From the NCBI RefSeq assembly GCF_020873895.1, contig NZ_JAHWGT010000014.1:62001-126000 (forward strand): DNA of 64,000 bases, in the 5' to 3' direction. The notes beneath the pieces were generated by a model. The model had not been told where the DNA came from. It made no database searches and worked only from the letters and a program-made list of their open reading frames with translations. The stretch comes from Streptomyces sp. DH12. Lineage in GTDB: Bacteria; Actinomycetota; Actinomycetes; Streptomycetales; Streptomycetaceae. The translations under genes and the position numbers were made by a program. Shown here piece after piece: positions 51,608 to 61,761 of this stretch; the first letter of the stretch is position 1, and every line of letters starts with the position of its first letter.

Positions 51608-53110
51608 ATGGACCTCGAGACCTTCCGCAAGCTGGCGGCCGACCGCCGAGTGATCCCCGTCAGCCGCCGCCTGCTCGCGGACGGCGACACCCCGGTCGGG
51701 CTGTACCGCAAGCTCGCCGCCGAGCGCCCCGGCACCTTCCTCCTGGAGTCCGCCGAGAACGGCCGCTCCTGGTCCCGTTACTCGTTCGTCGGCGTGCGCA
51801 GCTCGGCCACCCTGACCGCGCGGGACGGCGAGGCCCACTGGCTGGGCACCCCGCCCGTCGGCGTCCCCGTCGACGGCGACCCGCTGACGGCCCTGCGCGC
51901 CACCGTCGAGGCCCTGCACACCCCCCGCGACCTGGCCTCGGGGATGCCGCCCTTCACCGGCGGCATGGTCGGCTACCTCGGCTACGACGTGGTGCGCCGC
52001 CTGGAGCGCATCGGCGACCACGGCACGGACGACCTGCGGCTGCCCGAGCTGACCATGCTCCTCACCTCCGACCTCGCGGTGCTCGACCACTGGGACGGCA
52101 CGGTGCTGTTGATCGCCAACGCGATCAACCACAACGACCTGGAGACCGGCGTCGACGAGGCGTACGCGGACGCCGTCGCCCGGCTCGACGCCATGCAGGC
52201 CGACCTGACCGGGCCGGCCGAGTCCGCCCCCGCCGCCCTGCCGCCGTCGGAGCTCCCCGAGTACACCGCCCTGTGGGGCGGCGAGGCGTACCAGCGGGCC
52301 GTCGACGACGTGAAGGAGCGCATCCGCGCCGGCGAGGCGTTCCAGGTGGTGCCCTCGCAGCGGTTCGAGACGCCGTGCACGGCGAGCGCCCTGGACGTCT
52401 ACCGGGTGCTGCGCGCCACCAACCCCTCCCCGTACATGTACCTGTTCCGCTTCGACGGCTTCGACGTCGTCGGCTCCAGCCCCGAGGCCCTGGTCAAGGT
52501 CGAGGACGGGCGGGCCATGGTCCACCCCATCGCCGGCACCCGGCCGCGCGGCGCCACCCCGCAGGAGGACCAGGCCCTCGCCGACGAGCTCGTCGCCGAC
52601 CCGAAGGAGCGCGCCGAGCACCTCATGCTCGTCGACCTCGGCCGCAACGACCTGGGCCGGGTGTGCGAGCCGGGCTCCGTCGAGGTCGTCGACTTCATGT
52701 CCATCGAGCGGTACTCGCACGTCATGCACATCGTCTCCACCGTGACCGGCCGGGTCGCCGAGGGCCGCACCGCCTTCGACGTGCTCACCGCCTGCTTCCC
52801 CGCGGGCACCCTCTCCGGCGCGCCCAAGCCGCGCGCCATGCAGATCATCGAGGAGCTGGAGCCCAGCCGGCGCGGCCTGTACGGCGGGGCCGTGGGCTAC
52901 CTCGACTTCGCCGGCGACTCGGACACCGCCATCGCGATCCGCACCGCGCTGCTGCGCGACGGCACCGCCTACGTGCAGGCGGGCGCCGGCGTCGTCGCCG
53001 ACTCCGACCCGGTCGCGGAGGACACCGAGTGCCGCAACAAGGCGGCGGCGGTGCTCCGCGCCGTGCACACGGCCAACCGGATGAACCACGTCCGAGGGCA
53101 TGGGGGATAG
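51608..53110 (+). CDS. trpE: Anthranilate synthase component I
   Basis: Chorismate-utilising enzyme for the first step of tryptophan synthesis. 500 residues from ATG at 51608. The N-terminal LLES motif (about residues 41-44) and the WSRYSFVG segment bind tryptophan for feedback inhibition. The C-terminal chorismate domain has [29 protein letters not shown] and [11 protein letters not shown]. The glutaminase subunit TrpG is not encoded nearby. The spacer after hisI is too short for an attenuator. Confidence 0.96.
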   Translation: MDLETFRKLAADRRVIPVSRRLLADGDTPVGLYRKLAAERPGTFLLESAENGRSWSRYSFVGVRSSATLTARDGEAHWLGTPPVGVPVDGDPLTALRATVEALHTPRDLASGMPPFTGGMVGYLGYDVVRRLERIGDHGTDDLRLPELTMLLTSDLAVLDHWDGTVLLIANAINHNDLETGVDEAYADAVARLDAMQADLTGPAESAPAALPPSELPEYTALWGGEAYQRAVDDVKERIRAGEAFQVVPSQRFETPCTASALDVYRVLRATNPSPYMYLFRFDGFDVVGSSPEALVKVEDGRAMVHPIAGTRPRGATPQEDQALADELVADPKERAEHLMLVDLGRNDLGRVCEPGSVEVVDFMSIERYSHVMHIVSTVTGRVAEGRTAFDVLTACFPAGTLSGAPKPRAMQIIEELEPSRRGLYGGAVGYLDFAGDSDTAIAIRTALLRDGTAYVQAGAGVVADSDPVAEDTECRNKAAAVLRAVHTANRMNHVRGHGG

Positions 53111-53763
53111 TGGGGTACGTGAGTGCCGCACCCGAACCCCAGCCCCGTGCCACCGGCCAGGGCGAGGCGCCCGCCGGCGCCCGCCGCAGCCTCGCCGCGG
53201 CCCTGCTCCTCGGCGGTGCCGGGGCCGCCGTCGTGCTGCTGGCCTCCGGCCGGACCTGGACCGAGGGGCGGGTCGCCGGCCCCGGCGGGACCGTCACCCT
53301 GGAGGCGGCCGGCGGTGACATCACCGGGGCGCCCACCGCCCTGGCCGTCGTCGGGCTCGCCGCGCTGGTCGCCGTCCTCGCCGCGCGCGGGACCGGCCGG
53401 CGCCTCGTCGCCCTGCTGCTGGCCCTGAGCGGCGCGGGCGCCGCCGCCGCGGCCGTCGCCGGCGCGTACGACCGCGCGGCGCTCGACGAGGCGGCCGCCC
53501 GCGCCACCGGCGACACCGCCGCGCGCGCCGCCGCCCTCACCCAGACGGCCTGGCCCTACGTCACGGCCGTCGCCGCCCTGCTGATCCTCGCCGCGGGGCT
53601 CCTCGCCCTGCGCCACGGCTCCTCCTGGCCGGCGATGTCCGGCCGGTACGAGCGCGACGGCGGCCCCGGCGCGCGGAGCGCCCGGCGCGCGGCCGACCCC
53701 GAGCGGCCCGAGGAGCTGTGGAAGGCCCTGGACCGGGGCGAGGACCCCACCGACGGCACCTGA
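53110..53763 (+). CDS. TIGR02234 family membrane protein (trp operon associated)
   Basis: 217 residues from GTG at 53110, which shares one base with the trpE stop; GTG at 53119 would give 214. Four hydrophobic segments at about 26-45, 70-90, 95-115 and 152-172, and a charged tail. The family is named for its conserved place beside trpE in Actinobacteria. Function unknown; transport of a precursor or product is possible but untested. Confidence 0.85.
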   Translation: MGYVSAAPEPQPRATGQGEAPAGARRSLAAALLLGGAGAAVVLLASGRTWTEGRVAGPGGTVTLEAAGGDITGAPTALAVVGLAALVAVLAARGTGRRLVALLLALSGAGAAAAAVAGAYDRAALDEAAARATGDTAARAAALTQTAWPYVTAVAALLILAAGLLALRHGSSWPAMSGRYERDGGPGARSARRAADPERPEELWKALDRGEDPTDGT

Positions 53764-53888
53764 CCTCGCCGGTCGGCGCGTGCGGCCCACCCCCGGGTCA
53801 CCCGGTGGGCGCGCGTGCGGAAGAATGGCGGCGAGCGTCCGCACCCGGCGGGGCCTCACCACAGAGCGACAGCAACGAGGAGCAACTC

Positions 53889-54131
53889 ATGGCGGGCAGC
53901 GCCCACGGACACACCCCGGCCGCCTGGACCGGCGTCACCATCTCCTTCATCGGTTTCTGCATCGCCGGTGCCTTCATGGTGGCGGCCAACCCGCTCGGCT
54001 TCTGGGCCGGTATCGGCGTCGTCCTGCTCGGCGGTGTCGTCGGTGCCGTGATGAAGGCCGCCGGCCTCGGGATGCCCAAGGAGACGCAGCAGCACGCCGA
54101 GGCGCGCCGCCGCGCGGCGGCCGACGCCTGA
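53889..54131 (+). CDS. HGxxPAAW-motif membrane protein
   Basis: 80 residues from ATG at 53889 with an AACGAGGAG stretch upstream. The motif HGHTPAAW lies at residues 6-13, followed by two membrane segments (about 15-33 and 37-56) and a basic tail. The family is confined to Actinobacteria and often found near trp genes; its function is unknown. The preceding 125-base spacer holds nothing clear besides the ribosome site. Confidence 0.88.
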   Translation: MAGSAHGHTPAAWTGVTISFIGFCIAGAFMVAANPLGFWAGIGVVLLGGVVGAVMKAAGLGMPKETQQHAEARRRAAADA

Positions 54132-54218
54132 GCCGTCCGGCCCGGCCCGGTCCGACACGGGGCGCGGCCCGGCCCCGGCCGGGCTGCGCCGTCCCGTACG
54201 AGCGGTGACAATCGGCGC

Positions 54219-54857
54219 GTGGACGCCACGACACCCCCGCTCCCGGCCGGGACGCACCCGCCCGGCTCGCCCCCGCCCCACCCCGCCGACCCGCACGGCC
54301 CGCCACGCCCCGGCCGACCGCACGCCCCGGACGGCGGGCACGCGCCGGACGCCGGGCACGCGGGCGACGGTGGGCCGCACCCGCGGCACGCCGAGGTGCC
54401 GCCCCCGCCCGCCGACCCGACGCGCCCGGCCCGCGCCCCGCGCCCGGCGGGGCCCCCGCCGCCGCTCCCGCGCCGGCTCCTGCCGCCGCTGGGCGCCCTC
54501 GCCGGGGTGGCCGGGGCGTTCGCGTACGTCGGTGCCGTCGACCCCAACGAACCGGGCCACTACCCGGCCTGCCCGCTCCTGCGGTACACCGGTCTGTTCT
54601 GCCCCGGCTGCGGCGGACTGCGCAGCGCCCACGCCTTCGTCCACGGCGACCTCGCGGGGGCCCTCGGGGCCAACGCCATGGCCGTCGCCGGCTACGTCGC
54701 CTTCGCGGCGCTCCTGGTGTGGTGGCTGGTCCGGGCGGTGCGCGGACGGCCCTTCCGGCTCGACCCGGCGCCCTGGCAGCTGTGGCTCCTCGGCGGTGTG
54801 TGGGCCGTCTTCACCGTGGTCCGCAACCTGCCCTTCGGCTCCGCGCTCGCCCCGTGA
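54219..54857 (+). CDS. DUF2752 family membrane protein
   Basis: 212 residues. A Pro/His-rich disordered start (about 1-88), then three membrane segments and the DUF2752 core YPACPLLRYTGLFCPGCGG; the CPxC-like pair CPGCG and the upstream CP suggest metal binding or redox activity, but nothing is shown. GTG start at 54219. It is the fourth gene in the hisI-trpE-... row and precedes trpC. Confidence 0.84.
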   Translation: MDATTPPLPAGTHPPGSPPPHPADPHGPPRPGRPHAPDGGHAPDAGHAGDGGPHPRHAEVPPPPADPTRPARAPRPAGPPPPLPRRLLPPLGALAGVAGAFAYVGAVDPNEPGHYPACPLLRYTGLFCPGCGGLRSAHAFVHGDLAGALGANAMAVAGYVAFAALLVWWLVRAVRGRPFRLDPAPWQLWLLGGVWAVFTVVRNLPFGSALAP

Positions 54858-55053
54858 GGCGCCAAACGGCCCGCGCGGCCGCCGCAGGACTCGTGAAAGC
54901 CGCCGCACGACCTGTGAAGCCCTCGGACGGACCTGGTGAAGAGGCTGGTCAGCGTCGTGGTGCGGACCGGATGCGGACGTGGGCCCCTCCTGCGGATACC
55001 ATCGAGGTGTCCGGCTTGATCAATCACCACCCTCCCGGAAGGGGGCCTCTCGC
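54858..55053 (+). promoter_or_regulatory. trpC upstream region with three phased GTGAA repeats
   Basis: 196-base spacer. Three related units, GGACTCGTGAAAGCC (54888-54902), CGACCTGTGAAGCC (54908-54921) and GGACCTGGTGAAGAGG (54929-54944), are spaced 21 and 22 bases apart (two helical turns), as expected for a protein binding one face of DNA. Further down, TACCAT (54997-55002) may be a -10 box. No T-box or Trp-rich leader peptide was seen. Confidence 0.55.
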
Positions 55054-55863
55054 GTGAGTGTGCTCGACGAGATCATCGAAGGCGTCCGCGCCGACCTCGC
55101 AGAGCGACAGGCGCGGGTCTCCCTCGACGAGCTCAAGGAGCGGGCCGCCAAGGCCCCCCAGGCCCGGGACGGCGCCGCCGCCCTGCGGGGCGAGGGCGTC
55201 CAGGTCATCTGCGAGGTCAAGCGCTCCAGCCCGTCCAAGGGCGCGCTGGCCGCGATCGCCGACCCCGCCGCGCTCGCCGCGGACTACGAGGCGGGCGGCG
55301 CCGCCGTCATCTCCGTCCTCACCGAGGAGCGGCGCTTCGGCGGCTCCCTGGCCGACCTGGAAGCCGTCCGCGCCCGCGTGGACATCCCCGTCCTGCGCAA
55401 GGACTTCATCGTCACGGCCTACCAGCTGTGGGAGGCCCGCGCCTACGGCGCCGACCTCGCCCTGTTGATCGTCGCCGCCCTCGACCAGCCCGCGCTGGTC
55501 TCGCTCATCGAGCGGGCCGAGTCCATCGGCCTGACCCCCCTCGTCGAGGTCCACGACGAGGAGGAGGTCGAGCGCGCCGTCGACGCCGGCGCCCGCATCA
55601 TCGGCGTCAACGCCCGCGACCTCAAGACGCTCAAGGTGGACCGCTCCACGTTCGAGCGGGTCGTCCCGGAGATCCCGGCCGGCATCGTCAAGGTCGCCGA
55701 GTCCGGCGTCCGCGGCCCGCACGACCTCATCGCCTACGCCAACACGGGCGCCGACGCCGTGCTCGTCGGCGAGTCCCTCGTCACCGGACGCGACCCCAAG
55801 GCCGCCGTGGCCGACCTGGTCGCCGCCGGCGCCCACCCGGCCCTGCGGCACGGACGGGACTGA
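55054..55863 (+). CDS. trpC: Indole-3-glycerol phosphate synthase
   Basis: Closes the indole ring from CdRP. 269 residues from GTG at 55054, the start consistent with [18 protein letters not shown]; longer frames would enter the regulatory spacer. Motifs: [43 protein letters not shown] and [11 protein letters not shown]. Stand-alone enzyme (no TrpF fusion), again matching PriA use. trpM follows after 6 bases. Confidence 0.96.
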   Translation: MSVLDEIIEGVRADLAERQARVSLDELKERAAKAPQARDGAAALRGEGVQVICEVKRSSPSKGALAAIADPAALAADYEAGGAAVISVLTEERRFGGSLADLEAVRARVDIPVLRKDFIVTAYQLWEARAYGADLALLIVAALDQPALVSLIERAESIGLTPLVEVHDEEEVERAVDAGARIIGVNARDLKTLKVDRSTFERVVPEIPAGIVKVAESGVRGPHDLIAYANTGADAVLVGESLVTGRDPKAAVADLVAAGAHPALRHGRD

Positions 55864-55869
55864 CCCGCC

Positions 55870-56112
55870 GTGTCCGCCGCCGCCACCCGCCCCGCGGCCC
55901 GGCCCCTCCCGGGCCTGGCCGCGCGTGCGCGCGTGACGGCGGTGCGGGCACCCTCCGGGGCGTACGCCCGGCTCGCGCCCGGCTGTCGCCCCCGCGGCTG
56001 CCGCGCCCCGGCACGGCGCGTCCACGGCCGCCGCGTGCGGTACGTCATCGGTGACGAGCCGGGCCAGGTCAACGGCATGCGATGGCGCGCCCCGCGCCGC
56101 GGGGAGCACTGA
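55870..56112 (+). CDS. trpM: Tryptophan biosynthesis modulator TrpM
   Basis: Small basic protein, 80 residues from GTG at 55870; GTG at 55933 would give 59 residues, nearer the roughly 60 known for S. coelicolor TrpM. The conserved part reads [20 protein letters not shown] and continues [16 protein letters not shown]. coelicolor TrpM, between trpC and trpB, was reported to modulate tryptophan synthesis and differentiation. The call rests on this motif and the position. Rich in Arg; mechanism unknown. Confidence 0.8.
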   Translation: MSAAATRPAARPLPGLAARARVTAVRAPSGAYARLAPGCRPRGCRAPARRVHGRRVRYVIGDEPGQVNGMRWRAPRRGEH

Positions 56113-56248
56113 GAACCCTCCACCGGGCCGCCGCCGAGGCGGTCCCGGGGCTCCCCGGCCGACGCGGCGCACACGTGTGTCACCACCACGTTCCCACCAC
56201 GTCATCCCGGACACGCCGGGGGCGAGCGCCCCCGTAGGAGTCATCCGT

Positions 56249-57531
<1,283 letters not shown>

Positions 57532-57535
<4 letters not shown>

Positions 57536-58356
57536 GCGGGAACATCCGGCTGCTGACCGACACGCTCGCCGCGGCGAAGGCGCAGGACCGGTCCGCGCTC
57601 ATCGCCTACCTCCCGGCCGGGTTCCCGACGGTCGAGGGCGGCATCGCCGCCGTCAAGGCCGTCCTGGACGGCGGCGCGGACGTCGTCGAGGTCGGACTGC
57701 CGCACAGCGACCCGGTGCTGGACGGCCCCGTCATCCAGACCGCCGACGACATCGCCCTGCGCGGCGGCGTCCGGATCGCCGACGTCATGCGCACGGTCCG
57801 CGAGGCGTTCGCGGCGACCGGCAAGCCGGTCCTCGTCATGACGTACTGGAACCCCATCGACCGGTACGGCGTCGAGCGGTTCACCGCCGAGCTGGCCGAG
57901 GCGGGCGGCGCCGGGTGCATCCTGCCCGACCTGCCCGTGCAGGAGTCCGCGCTGTGGCGCGAGCACGCCGAGAAGCACGGCCTCGCCACGGTCTTCGTGG
58001 TCGCCCCCAGCAGCCGGGACGCCCGGCTCGCCGAGATCACCGCGGCGGGCTCCGGCTTCGTCTACGCGGCGTCGCTCATGGGCGTCACCGGGACCCGCGA
58101 ATCCGTCGGCGAGCAGGCCGCGGACCTGGTCCGGCGCACCCGGGCCACCACGGACCTGCCGGTCTGCGTGGGGCTAGGCGTCTCCGACGCCGCCCAGGCC
58201 GCGCAGGTGGCCGGCTTCGCCGACGGCGTGATCGTCGGCTCCGCCTTCGTCAAGCGCATCCTCGACGCCCCCGACGAGGCGGCCGGGCTGGCCGCCGTAC
58301 GGGAACTGGCGGGCGAACTGGCCCGCGGCGTCCAGGGGGCGAGGACGGGCGGGTAG
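57532..58356 (+). CDS. trpA: Tryptophan synthase alpha subunit
   Basis: Cleaves indole-3-glycerol phosphate; works as a complex with TrpB. 274 residues, GTG start overlapping the trpB stop. Motifs: [32 protein letters not shown] with the catalytic Glu, LPDLPVQE (second Asp) and GVTGTRE. Ends the trp cluster; a terminator hairpin follows 19 bases downstream. Confidence 0.97.
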
Positions 58357-58375
58357 CTCGTACGGGTGGATGTGG

Positions 58376-58407
58376 AACCGGGGAGGAGCGCACGCGCCTC
58401 CCCGGTT
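58376..58407 (+). terminator. Terminator after trpA
   Basis: Perfect 11-base arms AACCGGGGAGG (58376-58386) and CCTCCCCGGTT (58397-58407), 10-base loop, followed by CGTTGCTTGGG. The next coding start (58420) is only 12 bases beyond, so the hairpin may also affect expression of that gene. Confidence 0.8.
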
Positions 58408-58419
58408 CGTTGCTTGGGC

Positions 58420-59451
58420 GTGAACGAGAAGAACAGCGCAGGGAACCGGAGCGCCCGCGAGCGGCTCCAGCAGGAACGCGAGCGCGAGAAGGCCCGCGAG
58501 AAGCGACGCAGGCTACTGCTCGTGGCGTCGGCCGTCGTCGGCGTGCTCGGCCTCGCCGCCGTCGTCGGCGTCATCGCCGCCAACACCGGGGGCAAGGGGG
58601 AGGAGTCGGGCAAGGGCCCGGTCACCGCGCCGTCCGGCGCCACCGGCGAGGACCAGCTCGTCATCCCGACCGGCGCCGCCGACGCCCCCTCCACGCTCAC
58701 CGTGTGGGAGGACTTCCGCTGCCCGGCCTGCGCCATGTTCGAGAACACCTTCCGCGACACCATCCACGAGCTGGAGGCCGCCGGGCAGCTGCGCACGGAG
58801 TACCGGCTCGCCACGATCATCGACGGGAACATGGGCGGCAGCGGCTCGCTCGACGCGGCGAACGCCGCGGCCTGCGCACAGGACGCCGGGAAGTTCACCG
58901 CCTACCACGACGTCCTCTACATGAACCAGCCGGAGGAGACGGACGACGCCTTCGCGAAGGACGAGAAGCTCTTCGAGCTGGCCCGCAAGGTGCCGGGCCT
59001 CGACACCCCGGCCTTCCGCAGCTGCGTCGCCGACGGTACGCACAACAGTTGGGTGAACGCGTCGAACGAGGCCTTCCGCGCCGGCGACTTCCGCGGTACG
59101 CCGACGATCCTGCTGAACGGCGAGTCGATCTTCCCGACGAAGGGGAACGAGCAGATCTCCCCGGCGAACCTGAAGAAGTGGGTCGCCGAGGCGAACAAGG
59201 GCAAGAAGCCCGGCACGGCGACCCCGACCTCCGCGTCCTCCGCCTCCGCCTCCGCCTCCGCCTCCGCGTCCGGTTCCGGCTCGACCTCGGACTCCGGTTC
59301 CGGCACCGGCACCGACTCGGGTGCGGAGTCCGGCACCGACTCGGGTTCCGACGCCGGTTCCGAGGCGGGCCCGGCCTCCCCGAGCGGCGTCCGCGGGGCC
59401 GACCCGCAGGACGCCTTCGGACCCGCCTCCGGGTTGGACGCCGCCCGCTGA
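58420..59451 (+). CDS. Membrane-anchored DsbA-like thiol oxidoreductase (CPAC)
   Basis: 343 residues from GTG at 58420; a start at 58366 would run through the trpA terminator, so the later one is preferred although it has no good ribosome site. A charged cytoplasmic part (1-30), one membrane segment (about 31-50), then a thioredoxin_4/DsbA domain with CPAC at 101-104 and cis-Pro in FRGTPTILLNG. The last 80 residues are a Ser/Ala/Asp/Gly-rich disordered tail. It resembles the CPVC protein at 28.8 kb. It should act on exported proteins. lgt follows. Confidence 0.9.
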   Translation: MNEKNSAGNRSARERLQQEREREKAREKRRRLLLVASAVVGVLGLAAVVGVIAANTGGKGEESGKGPVTAPSGATGEDQLVIPTGAADAPSTLTVWEDFRCPACAMFENTFRDTIHELEAAGQLRTEYRLATIIDGNMGGSGSLDAANAAACAQDAGKFTAYHDVLYMNQPEETDDAFAKDEKLFELARKVPGLDTPAFRSCVADGTHNSWVNASNEAFRAGDFRGTPTILLNGESIFPTKGNEQISPANLKKWVAEANKGKKPGTATPTSASSASASASASASGSGSTSDSGSGTGTDSGAESGTDSGSDAGSEAGPASPSGVRGADPQDAFGPASGLDAAR

Positions 59452-59607
59452 CGCCCCGCCTCCGCCCCGTCCGCGCCCCCGCCCGGCCCCCCAGCCCGGC
59501 CCGTCCGCCCGGTGCGGGGCACGGCGGGGGCGGGTGGAGGGCGTTATGCAGTCTTTGCCGGGCGGGTGGCCCCGCCCCCGGTCCGGCAGGGTAGCGTCGG
59601 TGGTGCC

Positions 59608-60675
59608 ATGGACCTTGCCTACATTCCCAGCCCGTCGACCGGTGTCCTCCACCTCGGACCGGTCCCGCTGCGCGGCTACGCCTTCTGCATCATCATCGGT
59701 GTCTTCGTCGCCGTCTGGTACGGCAACAGGCGGTGGATCGCCCGGGGCGGCACCGCCGGCACCGTGGCCGACATCGCCGTCTGGGCGGTCCCCTTCGGAC
59801 TCGTCGGCGGCCGTCTCTACCACGTCGTCACGGACTACCAGCTGTACTTCAGCGAGGGCCGGAACTGGGTCGACGCGTTCAAGATCTGGGAGGGCGGCCT
59901 CGGCATCTGGGGCGCCATCGCGCTCGGCGCGGTGGGCGCCTGGATCGGCTGCCGCCGCCGGGGCATCCCCCTCCCCGCGTACGCCGACGCCATCGCGCCC
60001 GGCATCGTCCTCGCCCAGGCGATCGGCCGCTGGGGCAACTGGTTCAACCAGGAGCTGTACGGCCGCCCGACCGACCTGCCGTGGGCGCTGGAGATCAGCG
60101 GGGGCGTGAACCGCGAGGCCGGGCTCTACCACCCGACCTTCCTGTACGAGTCGCTGTGGTGCGTCGGGGTGGCCGTGCTGGTGGTCTGGGCCGACCGCCG
60201 GTTCACCCTCGGCCACGGGCGGGCGTTCGCCCTGTACGTCGCCGCGTACTGCGCGGGGCGCGGCTGGATCGAGTACATGCGTGTCGACGACGCGCACCAC
60301 ATCCTGGGGCTGCGCCTGAACGTGTGGACCGCGATCCTCGTCTTCCTCCTGGCCGTGACCTACATCGTGGTGTCGGCGCGGAAGCGGCCGGGTCGCGAGG
60401 AGGTCGTGGAGCCCGCGAGGACCACGACGAAGGCCACCGCGAAGACCGCCGACGCCACGGCGGAGAAGCCCGGCACGGACGCCGGCGCGGACAGGCCCGG
60501 TACGGACGCCGGCGCGGACGAGCCGGGTACGGACGCCGGCGCGCAGAAGCCCGGCACGGCCGCCGAGGCTTCCGACGCCGGGAAGACCGCCGCCGGGAAG
60601 ACCGACGCCGCGGGGGAGACCCCGACCACCGGGAAGACCGACGCCGCCGGGGCCGGGGCGACGAAGAAGCCGTAG
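59608..60675 (+). CDS. lgt: Prolipoprotein diacylglyceryl transferase Lgt
   Basis: Membrane enzyme that attaches diacylglycerol to the lipobox cysteine, the step before LspA. 355 residues from ATG at 59608. Seven membrane segments; signature GRWGNWFNQELYG and the HPTFLYESLW motif are present. Residues about 255-355 form an added cytoplasmic tail with PGTDAGAD-type repeats and Thr/Ala/Lys-rich sequence, absent from E. coli Lgt but usual in Actinobacteria. A perfect terminator follows. Confidence 0.95.
   Translation: MDLAYIPSPSTGVLHLGPVPLRGYAFCIIIGVFVAVWYGNRRWIARGGTAGTVADIAVWAVPFGLVGGRLYHVVTDYQLYFSEGRNWVDAFKIWEGGLGIWGAIALGAVGAWIGCRRRGIPLPAYADAIAPGIVLAQAIGRWGNWFNQELYGRPTDLPWALEISGGVNREAGLYHPTFLYESLWCVGVAVLVVWADRRFTLGHGRAFALYVAAYCAGRGWIEYMRVDDAHHILGLRLNVWTAILVFLLAVTYIVVSARKRPGREEVVEPARTTTKATAKTADATAEKPGTDAGADRPGTDAGADEPGTDAGAQKPGTAAEASDAGKTAAGKTDAAGETPTTGKTDAAGAGATKKP
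60481..60559 (+). repeat. Short coding repeats in the Lgt tail
   Basis: Units encoding (K/R/E)PGTDAGA(D/Q) occur about four times with a 30-base period. They are typical slippage-prone low-complexity repeats in a disordered tail. Confidence 0.7.
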
Positions 60676-60693
60676 CGGCGACCGCCGCACGCG

Positions 60694-60730
60694 AGCGGCC
60701 GCCCCGGCCACCACGGCCGGGGCGGCCGCT
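60694..60730 (+). terminator. Terminator after lgt
   Basis: Perfect 16-base arms AGCGGCCGCCCCGGCC (60694-60709) and 60715-60730, loop ACCAC, followed by TCGTCA; 18 bases past the lgt stop. Confidence 0.88.
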
Positions 60731-60910
60731 TCGTCATATGGGGCGGCAGCCTGTAAGGGGCGCCCGGTGGAGCGTTCCGAGGGTGCCGTCGCAGGTGAGG
60801 AGGGCCTAACTTAGTAAAGCCTGGCTTGCTGGCGCGACCCTTACATCGAGCGTAGTTTCGAAGGGAGACGAGGGGCCCGGGCGGGACCCGCGCAGAGCAA
60901 GGGGAGAGCT
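60731..60910 (+). promoter_or_regulatory. Upstream region of the VIT1/CCC1 gene
   Basis: 180 bases with no gene. An AT-richer segment CCTAACTTAGTAAAGCC (60805-60821) probably contains the promoter and overlaps a small palindrome AAGCCTGGCTT (60817-60827). A GGGGAGAG ribosome site is at 60901-60908. The palindrome might bind a metal-responsive regulator, but it does not match the IdeR/DmdR box well. Confidence 0.4.
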
Positions 60911-61639
60911 GTGTCCATCATCGAGACCGAGGCCGCGCTGCACGTGGCGCACCGGGACAACCACACGCACCGCGACGTCAACGGCGGCTGGCTGCGTCCG
61001 GCCGTGTTCGGCGCGATGGACGGCCTCGTCTCCAACCTGGCGCTGATGACCGGTGTGGCGGGCGGTTCCGTCTCGCAGCAGACCATCGTCATCACCGGTC
61101 TGGCGGGCCTCGCGGCCGGAGCCTTCTCGATGGCCGCGGGAGAGTACACCTCGGTCGCCTCGCAGCGTGAGCTGGTCCAGGCGGAGCTGGACGTGGAGCG
61201 CCGCGAGCTGCGCCGCCACCCGGTCGACGAGATGGAGGAGCTGGCCGCGCTCTACGCGGCCCGCGGTGTCGAGCCCGCGCTCGCCCGCGAGGTGGCGATG
61301 CAGCTGTCCCGCGACCCGGAGCAGGCGCTGGAGATCCACGCTCGCGAGGAGCTGGGCATCGACCCCGACGACCTGCCGTCGCCGCTGGTGGCCGCCGCGT
61401 CGTCGTTCGGCTCCTTCGCCCTGGGCGCGCTGCTGCCCGTCCTGCCGTACCTGCTGGGCGCCGCCACGCTGTGGCCCGCGGTCCTGCTGGCGCTGCTCGG
61501 CCTGTTCGCCTGCGGGGCGCTCGTCGCCCGGGTGACGGCGCGCAGCTGGTGGTACAGCGGTCTGCGCCAGCTCGTCCTCGGCGGCGCCGCGGCGGCCGTC
61601 ACCTACGCGCTGGGGGCGGCGTTCGGCGCGGCGCTCTAG
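60911..61639 (+). CDS. VIT1/CCC1 family iron/manganese transporter
   Basis: 242 residues. Five membrane segments in the VIT1/CCC1 arrangement: VFGAMDGLVSNLALMTGVAGG and AGAFSMAAGEYTSVASQRE carry the ion-path residues; a charged cytoplasmic loop with many Glu (about 80-155) matches the metal-binding domain; three more segments follow. It likely exports Fe2+ or Mn2+ from the cytoplasm. GTG start at 60911. Two tandem terminators follow. Confidence 0.92.
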   Translation: MSIIETEAALHVAHRDNHTHRDVNGGWLRPAVFGAMDGLVSNLALMTGVAGGSVSQQTIVITGLAGLAAGAFSMAAGEYTSVASQRELVQAELDVERRELRRHPVDEMEELAALYAARGVEPALAREVAMQLSRDPEQALEIHAREELGIDPDDLPSPLVAAASSFGSFALGALLPVLPYLLGAATLWPAVLLALLGLFACGALVARVTARSWWYSGLRQLVLGGAAAAVTYALGAAFGAAL

Positions 61640-61689
61640 GCGGTGCCTCGCCGTCGGGCGGCCCCGCGCGGGCCCCCGCACGGAGTTCA

Positions 61690-61728
61690 CGCCTCGCGGG
61701 CGGCCGGTCACCGGCCGCCCGCGAGGCG
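61690..61728 (+). terminator. Terminator 1 after the VIT1 gene
   Basis: Perfect 18-base arms, CGCCTCGCGGGCGGCCGG (61690-61707) and 61711-61728, with a 3-base loop TCA, followed by TTCC. The most stable hairpin in the window. Confidence 0.88.
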
Positions 61729-61730
61729 TT

Positions 61731-61761
61731 CCGCAGCTCGGGGCGTCGCCCTGAGCTGCGG
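61731..61761 (+). terminator. Terminator 2 (tandem hairpin)
   Basis: CCGCAGCTCGGGGC (61731-61744) and GCCCTGAGCTGCGG (61748-61761), loop GTC, one wobble pair, directly after the first hairpin. The pair insulates gltB from upstream transcription. Confidence 0.75.

Noticed and set aside
60805-60829. IdeR/DmdR iron box before the VIT1/CCC1 gene
   Set aside because: The best alignment matches only about 10 of 19 consensus positions and the local palindrome is centred two bases away from the box centre.
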